Numbered from the stretch's first letter, positions 1-6,299 are shown. The stretch: DNA of 7,704 nt from JBDTGE01 sp050742975 (GCA_050742975.1 JBOGDQ010000161.1:1-7704), one strand, 5' to 3'. Numbers and translations are program-made. Notes: generated by a model from the letters alone, not told the origin.

Positions 1-120
1 GCCGTGCCGCGCGCGGTGGCGCTGAGCGAGCCGGCTGCCCAGCGGATCGTCTCACTGCGGGCACAGGTGGAGCCCGATCCGCTCCGCCGCCCCGATCAGC
101 TCCGCCGCGAGGGGAGCTAG
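1..120 (+). CDS. 3' end of an unidentified protein gene (partial)
   Basis: Frame 1 is open from the first base and stops at TAG 118-120, giving about 39 C-terminal residues. The peptide is rich in Arg, Pro, Ala and Leu and ends in a basic, probably disordered stretch (PDQLRREGS). Third codon positions are mostly G or C, which is why I treat it as coding. No motif is recognisable, so no function is proposed. It points the same way as the membrane-protein gene at 281, but the 160-bp gap argues against tight co-translation. It could also be chance open frame, which is common at this GC content. Confidence 0.4.
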   Translation, partial: AVPRAVALSEPAAQRIVSLRAQVEPDPLRRPDQLRREGS

Positions 121-280
121 CCGCTGACCGTCGTCGATGCCGCCGGATCGGCCGATTCGGGCGCTCAATGCAGCGTTGCCTCAGGAACGGCGGGTAGCGT
201 TGCTTCATCTGCACCGGGCTGTGTAACTAGCCGCGTTTGGCGTTGCGCAGCCGCACCGATGCCGCACAGAGGAGTCGATC
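121..280. other. Intergenic gap with a hairpin and GCGTTGC repeats
   Basis: This 160-bp gap holds an inverted repeat with 9-base arms at 143-151 and 152-160 (one G-T mismatch). It could fold as a 7-bp stem with a GGCC loop and serve as a weak terminator for the upstream gene. It is followed by three copies of GCGTTGC at 173-179, 197-203 and 240-246. The first two lie in a longer near-repeat, AGCGTTGCCTCA (172-183) and AGCGTTGCTTCA (196-207). A TTGCTT (200-205) / TAACTA (224-229) pair with an 18-bp spacer is a poor promoter match. No gene is convincing here. Confidence 0.35.
268..274 (+). promoter_or_regulatory. Ribosome binding site for the 281 gene
   Basis: AGAGGAG lies six bases upstream of GTG 281. 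This favours GTG 281 over the adjacent in-frame GTG at 284, although the second remains possible. Confidence 0.65.
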
Positions 281-820
281 GTGGTGAAGGCGCCGCCGCC
301 GTACGGTGCGCCCGGCAACTCCTCGAGCGCCGGATACGACAGCGGCCAGGGCGGCGGCTGGGGGCCGGCCACGGTCAGCGCGCAGGGTCCCGGCGCCTAC
401 GCCGGACCCGCGCTGCCGTCCAGGTTCAGCCCGCGCCCGAACGAGCACGCCGACGAGCGCGGCCTGCCCGGATGGGGCGCCCTGATCGTGCTGCTGGTCA
501 TCGCCGGAATCGGCGGGGTCATCGACACCATCAGCGGTGCGCAGGTCCGCGGCGGGTTCAACATCGGCATCATCCTCGCCTCGGTCGTCGCGATCCTCCT
601 CGTGCGCCGCTCGGCGATGTTCCCGATCGTGATCGCGCCACCGATCGTCTATTCGCTCGCGTCCGGGGCCATGCTGTACCTGCGCTCCGGTGGCCTCAGC
701 GATCGGCGCGAACTCTACGACGGCGCCGCGAACTGGCTGGTGTACGGCTTCCCGGCGATCGCCGCGGCCACCGCCGCCGTGTTGATCATCGCCGGTATCC
801 GTCTCGTCGTCCGCCGCTGA
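281..820 (+). CDS. Four-helix membrane protein, DUF6542-like
   Basis: This is a 179-residue protein. The first 60 or so residues are hydrophilic and rich in Gly, Pro and Ser, probably disordered and cytoplasmic. They are followed by four hydrophobic helices at about 64-84, 92-108, 112-134 and 152-177, and the protein ends in a basic VVRR. There is no signal peptide and no catalytic motif. I recall that many actinobacteria carry a protein of this design, called DUF6542, beside ispH. The family assignment rests on architecture and neighbourhood, not on a search, and the function is unknown. The GTG start is supported by AGAGGAG at 268-274. The gene converges on ispH, with a strong hairpin in the 58-bp gap. 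Confidence 0.7.
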   Translation: MVKAPPPYGAPGNSSSAGYDSGQGGGWGPATVSAQGPGAYAGPALPSRFSPRPNEHADERGLPGWGALIVLLVIAGIGGVIDTISGAQVRGGFNIGIILASVVAILLVRRSAMFPIVIAPPIVYSLASGAMLYLRSGGLSDRRELYDGAANWLVYGFPAIAAATAAVLIIAGIRLVVRR

Positions 821-829
821 CCCCGATCG

Positions 830-866
830 GGGAGTTTTTCGTCCGAGGGGTGGACGGGAAACTCCC
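830..866 (+). terminator. Long hairpin between convergent genes
   Basis: Arms at 830-844 and 852-866 pair over 15 positions (13 Watson-Crick, 2 G-U) around the 7-base loop 845-851. The hairpin starts 10 bases after the stop of the membrane-protein gene and lies 12 bases beyond the ispH stop. In + strand RNA the two T-G positions are G-U wobbles. In - strand RNA they become A-C mismatches, so the fold is better for the + strand transcript. Neither strand has a U tract after the stem, which is common for actinobacterial terminators. A shorter CCCC/GGGG stem (821-832) overlaps it. Confidence 0.65.
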
Positions 867-878
867 GAATCGGCGAAG

Positions 879-1844
879 TCATGCCTTCATCGCGCGGCGC
901 AGCTCCTGCGGCAGCGCGAACGTCAACCGCTCCTCGGCGTCGCTGACCTCCTGCAAGTCGCTGTAGCCGTACGCGGCGAGCCAGTCGGAGACCTCGCGGA
1001 CCAGGATCTCGGGCACCGAGGCACCGGACGACAGGCCCACCGAGGTGACCCCGTCGAACCACGCCTCGTCGATGGCGGACGCGTTCTCGACCAGGTGCGC
1101 TGCGGGCGCACCTGCAGCGAGCGCGACCTCGACCATCCGCACCGAGTTGGAGGAGTTCGCCGACCCGACCACCAGGAACAGCTCGACCTGCGGCGCGATC
1201 GTCTTGACCACGGCCTGCCGGTTCTGCGTCGCGTAGCAGATGTCGTCCGACGGCGGCGACTGCAGCGACGGGAACCGCTCGCGCAACGCGTGCACCGTCT
1301 CCAGCGTCTCGTCGACCGACAGCGTGGTCTGCGAGAGCCAGACAACCTTCTCCGGGTCGCGGACCTTCACCCGCTGCACGTCGTCCGGTCCGTCGACGAG
1401 CGTGATGTTCGCCGGTGCCTCGCCGCTGGTGCCGACGACCTCCTCGTGCCCCTCATGGCCGATCAGCAGGATGTCGTAGTCGTCGCTGGCGAAGCGCCGC
1501 ACCTCGTGATGCACCTTGGTCACCAGCGGGCAGGTGGCGTCGATCGTCCGCAGCCCACGCGCGCTCGCCTGCTCGTGCACCTCGGGCGCGACGCCGTGCG
1601 CGGAGAACACCACGAGCGCACCCTCGGGCACCTCGTCGTTCTCCTCGACGAAGATCGCACCGCGCGCCTCGAGCGACTGCACCACGTGCAGGTTGTGCAC
1701 GATCTGCTTGCGGACGTACACCGGCGCGCCGTAGTGCTCGAGCGCGTGCTCGACGGTCTGCACCGCGCGATCGACGCCGGCGCAGTAGCCGCGCGGCTTG
1801 GCCAGCAGCACCCTCCCCCGCTGGCTCGGCTCTGTGGAGGTCAT
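879..1844 (-). CDS. ispH: 4-hydroxy-3-methylbut-2-enyl diphosphate reductase
   Basis: IspH (LytB) is the last enzyme of the MEP pathway. It reductively dehydroxylates HMBPP to isopentenyl and dimethylallyl diphosphate using an Fe-S cluster in the cytosol. The 321-residue protein is full length. Cluster cysteines are C21 (in RGYCAGVDRA), C105 (in DATCPLVTK) and C203 (in CYATQNRQ). Substrate-binding positions fit the family: H50 (IVHN), H83 (SAHG), H133 and E135 (GHEGHEEV), the NSSNS loop at 230-234, and SGASVPE near the C-terminus. An in-frame TGA lies two codons upstream of ATG 1844, so no longer protein is possible. There is no clear Shine-Dalgarno, and a TACCAT box 7 bases upstream suggests a leaderless mRNA. 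It is divergent from the 1888 gene, 43 bp away. Confidence 0.97.
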   Translation of the reverse strand: MTSTEPSQRGRVLLAKPRGYCAGVDRAVQTVEHALEHYGAPVYVRKQIVHNLHVVQSLEARGAIFVEENDEVPEGALVVFSAHGVAPEVHEQASARGLRTIDATCPLVTKVHHEVRRFASDDYDILLIGHEGHEEVVGTSGEAPANITLVDGPDDVQRVKVRDPEKVVWLSQTTLSVDETLETVHALRERFPSLQSPPSDDICYATQNRQAVVKTIAPQVELFLVVGSANSSNSVRMVEVALAAGAPAAHLVENASAIDEAWFDGVTSVGLSSGASVPEILVREVSDWLAAYGYSDLQEVSDAEERLTFALPQELRRAMKA

Positions 1845-1851
1845 GGTTCAC

Positions 1852-1857
1852 ATGGTA
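1852..1857 (-). promoter_or_regulatory. Candidate -10 box for a leaderless ispH mRNA
   Basis: On the - strand TACCAT fits the TAnnnT -10 pattern and ends 7 bases before the ispH ATG. Transcription would then start at or next to the start codon. No convincing -35 is visible. The absence of a Shine-Dalgarno agrees with leaderless translation, which is common in actinobacteria. Confidence 0.4.
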
Positions 1858-1887
1858 CGGATCGCCAGGATGAGGCAGGCTTAGCTC

Positions 1888-2226
1888 ATGCCACAGCTGC
1901 CGACCCCGATCAGAGCCGCGCTCGGGCTGGCCGTCGAAGCCGCCGAGCAGGCCCGTCACCTGCCCGACAAGGCGATCGAACTGCCCATGCTGGCGGTCAG
2001 CACGGCGCTGCAGCTCTCGCTGCGCGCCCAGCAGCGGTACGCCATGCTCGCGGCCAAGGGCGACGAGCTGATCAACCACCGCGAGCCGACCGACGAGCCG
2101 CCGCCGTGGGCCACGTTCGACGCGCCCGTCGAGGTTCCTGCCGACGAGCCACCGGCCGCGGGCAAGTCGGTGAAGCGCCCGCGCAACGGTGCCCCGTCCC
2201 GCTTCGACGCGATCGGCGACGAGTAG
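1888..2226 (+). CDS. Small protein resembling mycobacterial lipid-droplet-associated family
   Basis: This 112-residue protein has a mainly helical, amphipathic N-terminal half (about 7-60) containing the pattern HLP-x-KAIELP-x-x-AVS...LR-x-QQR...KGDELI, then PPPWATFD at 72-78 and a charged, Pro-rich tail. I recall the same order (LP..I..P, S.A, QQ, KGD, WATFD) in the protein encoded beside ispH/xseA in Mycobacterium (Rv1109c type), which databases name lipid droplet-associated protein. The match is from memory, so the name is provisional. There is no signal peptide or full membrane helix. ATG 1888 has only a weak AGG (1877-1879) eight bases upstream. xseA begins 4 bases after its stop, so the two are probably co-transcribed. 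Confidence 0.75.
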   Translation: MPQLPTPIRAALGLAVEAAEQARHLPDKAIELPMLAVSTALQLSLRAQQRYAMLAAKGDELINHREPTDEPPPWATFDAPVEVPADEPPAAGKSVKRPRNGAPSRFDAIGDE

Positions 2227-2230
2227 CCCC

Positions 2231-3427
2231 GTGCCGCCAGCGAACACCTCCGCCGAGTCGCCGTGGCCGGTTCGCGTCGTCGCGCAGAAGATCGGTGAGT
2301 GGGTCGCCCGCCTCGGCGAGGTGTGGGTCGACGGGCAGATCGCGCAGCTGACCCGGCGGCCCGGCATGCCCACCCAGTTCCTGACCCTGCGCGACCCGGA
2401 CGCGAACATCTCGGTGTCGGTCACCTGCGCGCGCACCGTGCTCGGTGACGACGTCGTCGAGGGCTCGCGCGTGATCGTGCGTGCCCGCCCGGACTTCTGG
2501 ATCGAGCGCGGCACGCTCAGCCTGCGCGCGACCGAGATCCGCCAGGTGGGGCTGGGCGAACTGCTCGCCCGGCTCGAGCAGCTGCGCAAGCTCCTTGCCG
2601 CCGAAGGGCTGTTCGCCCCCGGCCGCAGGCGCGCGCTGCCGTTCCTGCCCCGCAAGGTCGGGCTGATCACCGGACGGGCCAGCGCCGCCGAGCGGGACGT
2701 CGTCGAGAACGCCCGCCGGCGCCTGCCCCGCGTCGAGTTCGTGATCGAGAACGTGGCCACGCAGGGGCCGACCGCGGTCACCGAGGTCGTCGACGCCCTC
2801 GAGCGGCTGGACGCCGATCCCGACGTCGACGTGATCGTGATCGCCCGCGGCGGCGGCAGCGTCGAGGACCTGCTGCCGTTCAGCAACGAGACCCTGATCC
2901 GCGCGGTGTCCGATGCCCGGACGCCCGTGGTGAGCGCGATCGGGCACGAGAGCGACGTGCCGCTGCTCGACCACGTCGCCGACCTCGCCGCGTCCACGCC
3001 CACCGACGCCGCCAAGCGGATCGTCCCCGACCTGGCCGAGGAGCAGCGGGCGATCGCCGACCTGCGCCGGCGCGCCCGCGACTGCGTGCACCGGCGCCTC
3101 GACCGCGAGGCCGAGCTGATGTTCGGGCTGCCGCAGCGGATGCGCGGCACGATCGGCGCCCGCATCGAACGCGAGAGGCTCGAGACGGCCCAGCTGCGCG
3201 ACCGCTCGCGACGACGGCTGGCCGGGCTACTCGAGACCGCGAAGGGCGAGCTGGTGCACGTCCGCGCGCGGGTCCGGTCACTGTCCCCGCAGGCCACGCT
3301 CGATCGCGGGTACGCCGTCGTGCGGCGCCCGGACGGCACCGTCGTCCGCGACGCCGCGGACGCCGCCGGGTCGCTGCGCATCCGCGTCGCCCGCGGCGAG
3401 TTCGACGCCGTAGTCTCAGGCCGATGA
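2231..3427 (+). CDS. xseA: Exodeoxyribonuclease VII large subunit
   Basis: XseA is the catalytic subunit of exonuclease VII, which degrades single-stranded DNA from both ends in mismatch repair and damage processing. Counted from GTG 2231, the protein is 398 residues. An OB-fold DNA-binding domain spans about 10-105 (WPVRVVAQKIGEWV...GEVWVDGQIAQL). The catalytic domain follows with GLITGRASAAERDV (144-157), VIARGGGSVEDLLPFSNE (203-220) and VVSAIGHESDVPLLD (233-247). A long Arg-rich helical region covers about 265-345, and the family's C-terminal LSPQATLDRGYAVV starts at 351. GTG 2231 is preferred because its product begins like known actinobacterial XseA proteins and starts just after the previous stop. 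ATG 2189 would add 14 residues inside the upstream gene. No good Shine-Dalgarno precedes GTG 2231, suggesting coupling to the upstream gene. Confidence 0.96.
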   Translation: MPPANTSAESPWPVRVVAQKIGEWVARLGEVWVDGQIAQLTRRPGMPTQFLTLRDPDANISVSVTCARTVLGDDVVEGSRVIVRARPDFWIERGTLSLRATEIRQVGLGELLARLEQLRKLLAAEGLFAPGRRRALPFLPRKVGLITGRASAAERDVVENARRRLPRVEFVIENVATQGPTAVTEVVDALERLDADPDVDVIVIARGGGSVEDLLPFSNETLIRAVSDARTPVVSAIGHESDVPLLDHVADLAASTPTDAAKRIVPDLAEEQRAIADLRRRARDCVHRRLDREAELMFGLPQRMRGTIGARIERERLETAQLRDRSRRRLAGLLETAKGELVHVRARVRSLSPQATLDRGYAVVRRPDGTVVRDAADAAGSLRIRVARGEFDAVVSGR

Positions 3428-3642
3428 GCGGGATCTCGTACGAGGACGCCCGGACCGAGCTGCGCGAGGTGGTCGCGAAGCTGGAGGGCGGCGGCCAGTC
3501 GCTGGAGGACTCGCTCGCGCTGTGGGAGCGCGGCGAGCAGCTCGCCGACATCTGCCAGCGATGGCTGGACGGCGCCAGCACCCGATTGGACGACGCGATC
3601 GCCGCCCACGACGCAGCGCCCTCGGAGAAGGCGGAAAGCTAG
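3424..3642 (+). CDS. xseB: Exodeoxyribonuclease VII small subunit
   Basis: XseB is the small, helical, non-catalytic subunit that binds several copies to each XseA and is needed for active exonuclease VII. The 72-residue protein is the usual length. It shows the family pattern SYEDARTELREVVAKLE, then LEDSLALWERGEQLADICQ, then a helix ending in LDDAI. ATG 3424 overlaps the xseA TGA as ATGA, the usual sign of translational coupling that balances the two subunits. The TAG stop (3640-3642) overlaps the stop of the convergent transporter gene, so there is no room for a separate intergenic terminator. Confidence 0.95.
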   Translation: MSGISYEDARTELREVVAKLEGGGQSLEDSLALWERGEQLADICQRWLDGASTRLDDAIAAHDAAPSEKAES

Positions 3643-4562
3643 AGCGCGGCCGCGTCGGCCTCCGGGCGCCGCGCGTACAGCACCGCGATCGCGATGATCA
3701 GCAGCGCTGCCCCGACCAGCCCCGCACCGGTCAGCCTCTCGTGCAGGAAGATCGCGGCAAGGACGGTCGCGGCCAGCGGTTCCAGCAGCGTCAGCACGCC
3801 GGCGACCTCGGAGGACACCGAGCGCAGCCCCGAGTAGAACAGGCCGTACGCGGCGACCGTCGAGACCAGCCCGATGTAGATCAGCCAGCCGTTCGCGATC
3901 GCATCCGCCGGCAGGGCCATCCCGATCGGCAGCGCGAGCGGAAGCAGCACCACGGCCCCGATCGCGCTCGTGCTGGCCGTGAGCAGCAGCGGCTCGCCGT
4001 CGCGCACCAGCCGCCGGTTGAGCAGGGTCGTCCCCGCGTAGCCGAGGCCGGACCCGAGCGAGGCGAGGATGCCGATGACCGGATGCGGCGCGGTGCTCGT
4101 CGGCGAGCCGCTGGCCAGCGCGATCAGCGCCAGCCCGCCGATCGCGCAGCCGAGCGTGGCCAGCGAGCCTGGCCCCGGCCAGCGCCGCGACACGGCGGCC
4201 GTCACCACAGTGATCGCCACCGGCGCGAGCGCCAGGCTGACGAGCGTCGACACGCTGACCCCGACGTCCTCGACGCCGATGAAGTACAGCGCCTGATAGA
4301 CGCCGAGCCCGGCGCCGGACAGCACCAGCGACCACCGGTGCCGCTGCCACGACGCCCGCATCCGTCCCACGCCGGCGCGGCGGAACACCAGGGCCAGGAC
4401 GAGGGCCGCGATCACCAGCCGGTAGCAGCCGATCGGGACGGCCGACAGGCCCGACCGGTCGTGGATGATGCGAACGGCGACGCCGGTCGTCCCCCACAGC
4501 AGGGCGCCCCCGCTGACCGCGAACAGCCCGGTCCGCGCGCGAAGCTGATCGGAGACGGGCAC
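3639..4562 (-). CDS. EamA/DMT-superfamily membrane transporter
   Basis: This 307-residue protein has about ten hydrophobic helices (near 12-30, 42-62, 77-97, 104-123, 134-151, 161-181, 193-212, 224-244, 252-273, 278-297), arranged as the two EamA repeats of the drug/metabolite transporter superfamily. Family signs are LLWGTTGVAVRII in helix 1 and LEPLAATVLAAIFLHERL at 260-277 near the end of the second repeat. Members export amino acids, metabolites or drugs, and the substrate cannot be told from sequence. The start is GTG 4562, with no Shine-Dalgarno but a TAGTGT box six bases upstream. It is transcribed away from glpX and towards xseB, and nothing links it functionally to either. Confidence 0.93.
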   Translation of the reverse strand: MPVSDQLRARTGLFAVSGGALLWGTTGVAVRIIHDRSGLSAVPIGCYRLVIAALVLALVFRRAGVGRMRASWQRHRWSLVLSGAGLGVYQALYFIGVEDVGVSVSTLVSLALAPVAITVVTAAVSRRWPGPGSLATLGCAIGGLALIALASGSPTSTAPHPVIGILASLGSGLGYAGTTLLNRRLVRDGEPLLLTASTSAIGAVVLLPLALPIGMALPADAIANGWLIYIGLVSTVAAYGLFYSGLRSVSSEVAGVLTLLEPLAATVLAAIFLHERLTGAGLVGAALLIIAIAVLYARRPEADAAAL

Positions 4563-4568
4563 GCGGCA

Positions 4569-4574
4569 ACACTA
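4569..4574 (-). promoter_or_regulatory. Candidate -10 box for the EamA gene
   Basis: On the - strand TAGTGT (TAnnnT pattern) ends six bases before GTG 4562, the spacing expected if transcription begins at the start codon. No clear -35 is visible, and no Shine-Dalgarno lies between the box and the start. Confidence 0.4.
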
Positions 4575-4653
4575 GGGCGAGGCTCGCTCGCGGCTCACCG
4601 CTTTATCCGGAGCCCGGGCCGGCGTTCTGCAAAGATGGGGCGCACAGCCACCT

Positions 4654-4709
4654 TGCCGACAGGCTCGAACCCCTCACCGCCAGGTTCGTAGAGCGTGCCG
4701 ACAGGTTCG
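4654..4709 (+). repeat. Three direct repeats phased at 21 bp before glpX
   Basis: TGCCGACAGGCTCG (4654-4667), CACCGCCAGGTTCG (4675-4688) and TGCCGACAGGTTCG (4696-4709) start exactly 21 bp apart. Copies 1 and 3 differ at one base and copy 2 differs from copy 3 at three. The 7-base linkers are not conserved. A partial fourth copy, TGCCGAGAGG (4719-4728), is offset by 23 bp and runs into the glpX ribosome binding site. Spacing of two helical turns would put all copies on one face of the DNA, which suggests tandem protein sites. A decayed minisatellite would look similar. Confidence 0.6.
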
Positions 4710-4737
4710 CAGATTCAGTGCCGAGAGGAAGGCCGCC

Positions 4738-5784
4738 ATGCCAGACGGAGCCCCCGACACCACCTCGCACATTCCGGACGAACTGGCCGTCGCCAAGCAG
4801 GCGCCGGACCGCAACCTCGCGCTCGAACTGGTCAGGGTCACCGAGGCCGCGGCGATGGCGGCCGGGCGCTGGGTCGGCCGCGGCGACAAGAACGGCGGCG
4901 ACGGCTCGGCGGTCGACGCCATGCGCGCGCTGATCGGCACCGTCTCCATGCGCGGCGTCGTCGTCATCGGCGAGGGCGAGAAGGACGAAGCGCCGATGCT
5001 GTTCAACGGCGAGGAGGTCGGTGACGGGACCGGCGCCCGGTGCGATGTCGCGGTCGACCCGATCGACGGAACCACCTTGATGGCAAAGGGCATGCCCGGC
5101 GCGATCGCGGTCATCGCGGTCTCCGAACGGGGCTCGATGTTCGACCCGTCCGCCGTGTTCTACATGCAGAAGATCGTCGCCGGCGGCGAGGCCGGCCAGG
5201 TGATCGACATCAACGCGAGCACCGCCGAGAACATCAGCCGGGTCGCCAAGGCCAGGAACGGGCACCCCGAGGACGTCACGGTGTGCATCCTGGACCGGCC
5301 CCGGCACGCCAGCCTGGTCAGGGAGGTTCGCGAGGCGGGCGCCCGGATCAAGTTCATCAGTGACGGCGACGTGGCCGGCGCGATCGCCGCGGCCCGTCCG
5401 GGGACCGGCGTCGACCTGCTGCTGGGCGTGGGCGGCACGCCGGAGGGGATCATCGCGGCGGCCGCGATGCGCTGCATGGGCGGGGTGATCCAGGCCAAGC
5501 TGTGGCCGAAGGACGACGCCGAGCGGGAGAAGGCGATCGCCGCCGGGCACGACCTGGACCGCGTCCTGCTGACCGAGGACCTGGTCCGCGGTGACGACAT
5601 CTTCTTCTGCGGGACGGGAATCACCGACGGCGACCTGCTGCGCGGGGTCCGATACAACGCGGACTCGGTGCAGACAGAGTCGATCGTGATGCGGTCCAAG
5701 TCCGGCACCATCCGTCTCGTCGATTCTCTGCATCAACTGGGCAAGTTGCGTGCATACTCCGCAGTGGACTTCGACCGGAACTGA
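4738..5784 (+). CDS. glpX: Class II fructose-1,6-bisphosphatase
   Basis: GlpX hydrolyses fructose-1,6-bisphosphate to fructose-6-phosphate, the committed gluconeogenic step, in the cytosol with divalent metal. The 348-residue protein carries the class II signatures: RGDKNGGDGSAVDAMR (48-63), IGEGEKDEAPML (77-88), DPIDGTTLMAKGMPGAI (107-123) and GGTPEGI (232-238). Likely metal or phosphate residues are D50, E79 or E81, D107 or D110, T112 or T113, and E236. ATG 4738 is preceded by GAGAGGAAGG (4723-4732), a strong ribosome binding site. It is the first gene of a probable glpX-ybjQ-fumC run. In mycobacteria GlpX is, as I recall, the main FBPase and lies beside fum. The three phased repeats just upstream are the best candidate for regulation. 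Confidence 0.97.
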   Translation: MPDGAPDTTSHIPDELAVAKQAPDRNLALELVRVTEAAAMAAGRWVGRGDKNGGDGSAVDAMRALIGTVSMRGVVVIGEGEKDEAPMLFNGEEVGDGTGARCDVAVDPIDGTTLMAKGMPGAIAVIAVSERGSMFDPSAVFYMQKIVAGGEAGQVIDINASTAENISRVAKARNGHPEDVTVCILDRPRHASLVREVREAGARIKFISDGDVAGAIAAARPGTGVDLLLGVGGTPEGIIAAAAMRCMGGVIQAKLWPKDDAEREKAIAAGHDLDRVLLTEDLVRGDDIFFCGTGITDGDLLRGVRYNADSVQTESIVMRSKSGTIRLVDSLHQLGKLRAYSAVDFDRN

Positions 5785-5796
5785 AGGAGCACGGAC

Positions 5797-6258
5797 ATGC
5801 TGGTAGTGACCACGAACGAGATTCCAGGCTGGCAGATCCAGCGCGTCTGCGGCGAGGTGTTCGGGCTGACCGTCCGCTCGCGCAACGCCTTCTCGCAGAT
5901 CGGTGCCGGCTTCAAGTCGATGTTCGGCGGTGAGCTGCAGGGCATGACGAAGAACCTGGCGGAGAGCCGCAACGAGGTGATGTCCCGCATGCTCGAGCAC
6001 GCCCGCTCGAAGGGTGGCAACGCGGTCATCGGCATGCGTTTCGACACGTCCGAGATGGGCGACGTCTGGACCGAGCTGTGCGCGTACGGGACGGCCGTCG
6101 TGGCGATACCGGTCGACGAGGGTGCCCGTCAGACCGCTGCGCAGCTCGGCTACGGCGCGCCGGGTGGCTCGCCCGCGACGCCCGAGCCGACCTACCAGCA
6201 GCAGGCGCCCCAGCAGGCGCCCCAGCAGGGTTATCAGCAGCAGTACCCGCAGCAGTAG
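5797..6258 (+). CDS. YbjQ-family protein with Gln/Pro-rich C-terminal tail
   Basis: Residues 1-107 match the YbjQ/UPF0145 fold (PF01906, named putative heavy-metal-binding). Visible signs are TTNEIPGWQIQRVCGEVFG, then GFKSMFGGELQGMTKNL (38-54), then ESRNEVMSRMLEHARSKGGNAVIGM split across 57-80, then YGTAVVAIPV. Family members form oligomeric rings, and their role, including metal binding, is not established. Residues 108-153 form an added low-complexity tail of Ala, Pro, Gly and then mostly Gln, Pro and Tyr, unlike the bare domain of E. coli YbjQ. The start is ATG 5797, and AAGGAG (5784-5789) seven bases upstream overlaps the glpX stop, so the gene is almost certainly co-transcribed with glpX. 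There is no signal peptide or membrane helix. Confidence 0.9.
   Translation: MLVVTTNEIPGWQIQRVCGEVFGLTVRSRNAFSQIGAGFKSMFGGELQGMTKNLAESRNEVMSRMLEHARSKGGNAVIGMRFDTSEMGDVWTELCAYGTAVVAIPVDEGARQTAAQLGYGAPGGSPATPEPTYQQQAPQQAPQQGYQQQYPQQ
6199..6230 (+). repeat. 12-bp tandem repeat in the YbjQ tail
   Basis: CAGCAGGCGCCC occurs twice in perfect tandem (6199-6210 and 6211-6222), followed by a partial third copy CAGCAGGG (6223-6230). It encodes Gln-Gln-Ala-Pro units. Being in frame and a multiple of three, copy-number change would lengthen or shorten the tail without a frameshift. Confidence 0.85.
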
Positions 6259-6277
6259 GGCTGTTCCTGTTCCGTTG

Positions 6278-6299
6278 CTCTCCCGACCGGAGAGTCGGG
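6278..6299 (+). terminator. Overlapping alternative hairpins after the YbjQ gene
   Basis: Two exclusive stems share this 22-bp stretch. CTCTCC (6278-6283) pairs with GGAGAG (6289-6294), and CCCGAC (6282-6287) pairs with GTCGGG (6294-6299). Each has a 6-bp stem and a 5- or 6-base loop. They lie 20-40 bases beyond the YbjQ stop with no U tract. They may form a weak terminator that lowers read-through to fumC. Confidence 0.35.

Noticed and set aside
143..160. Inverted repeat as a firm terminator for the first partial gene
   Set aside because: The arms abut with no natural loop, there is no U tract, and short GC-rich palindromes are frequent here. It is noted only as a possibility.
2189..2230. 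Upstream ATG for xseA adding 14 residues
   Set aside because: It lies inside the preceding gene, lacks a ribosome binding site, and the added residues do not resemble XseA N-termini. GTG 2231 gives the expected start.
1095..2351. 418-codon + strand frame across ispH and into xseA
   Set aside because: It is antisense to clearly conserved IspH and its sequence is compositionally like a shadow frame.
1453..4572. 1039-codon open frame on the - strand
   Set aside because: It runs antisense through ispH, xseA and xseB and through the transporter in the wrong frame. The product is Arg/Ala/Gly low-complexity with no domain, a usual effect of very high GC content.
3522..4691. 389-codon + strand frame across xseB and the transporter
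   Set aside because: It overlaps xseB in another frame and the whole EamA gene antisense. The Arg/Gln/Asp-rich product has no domain.
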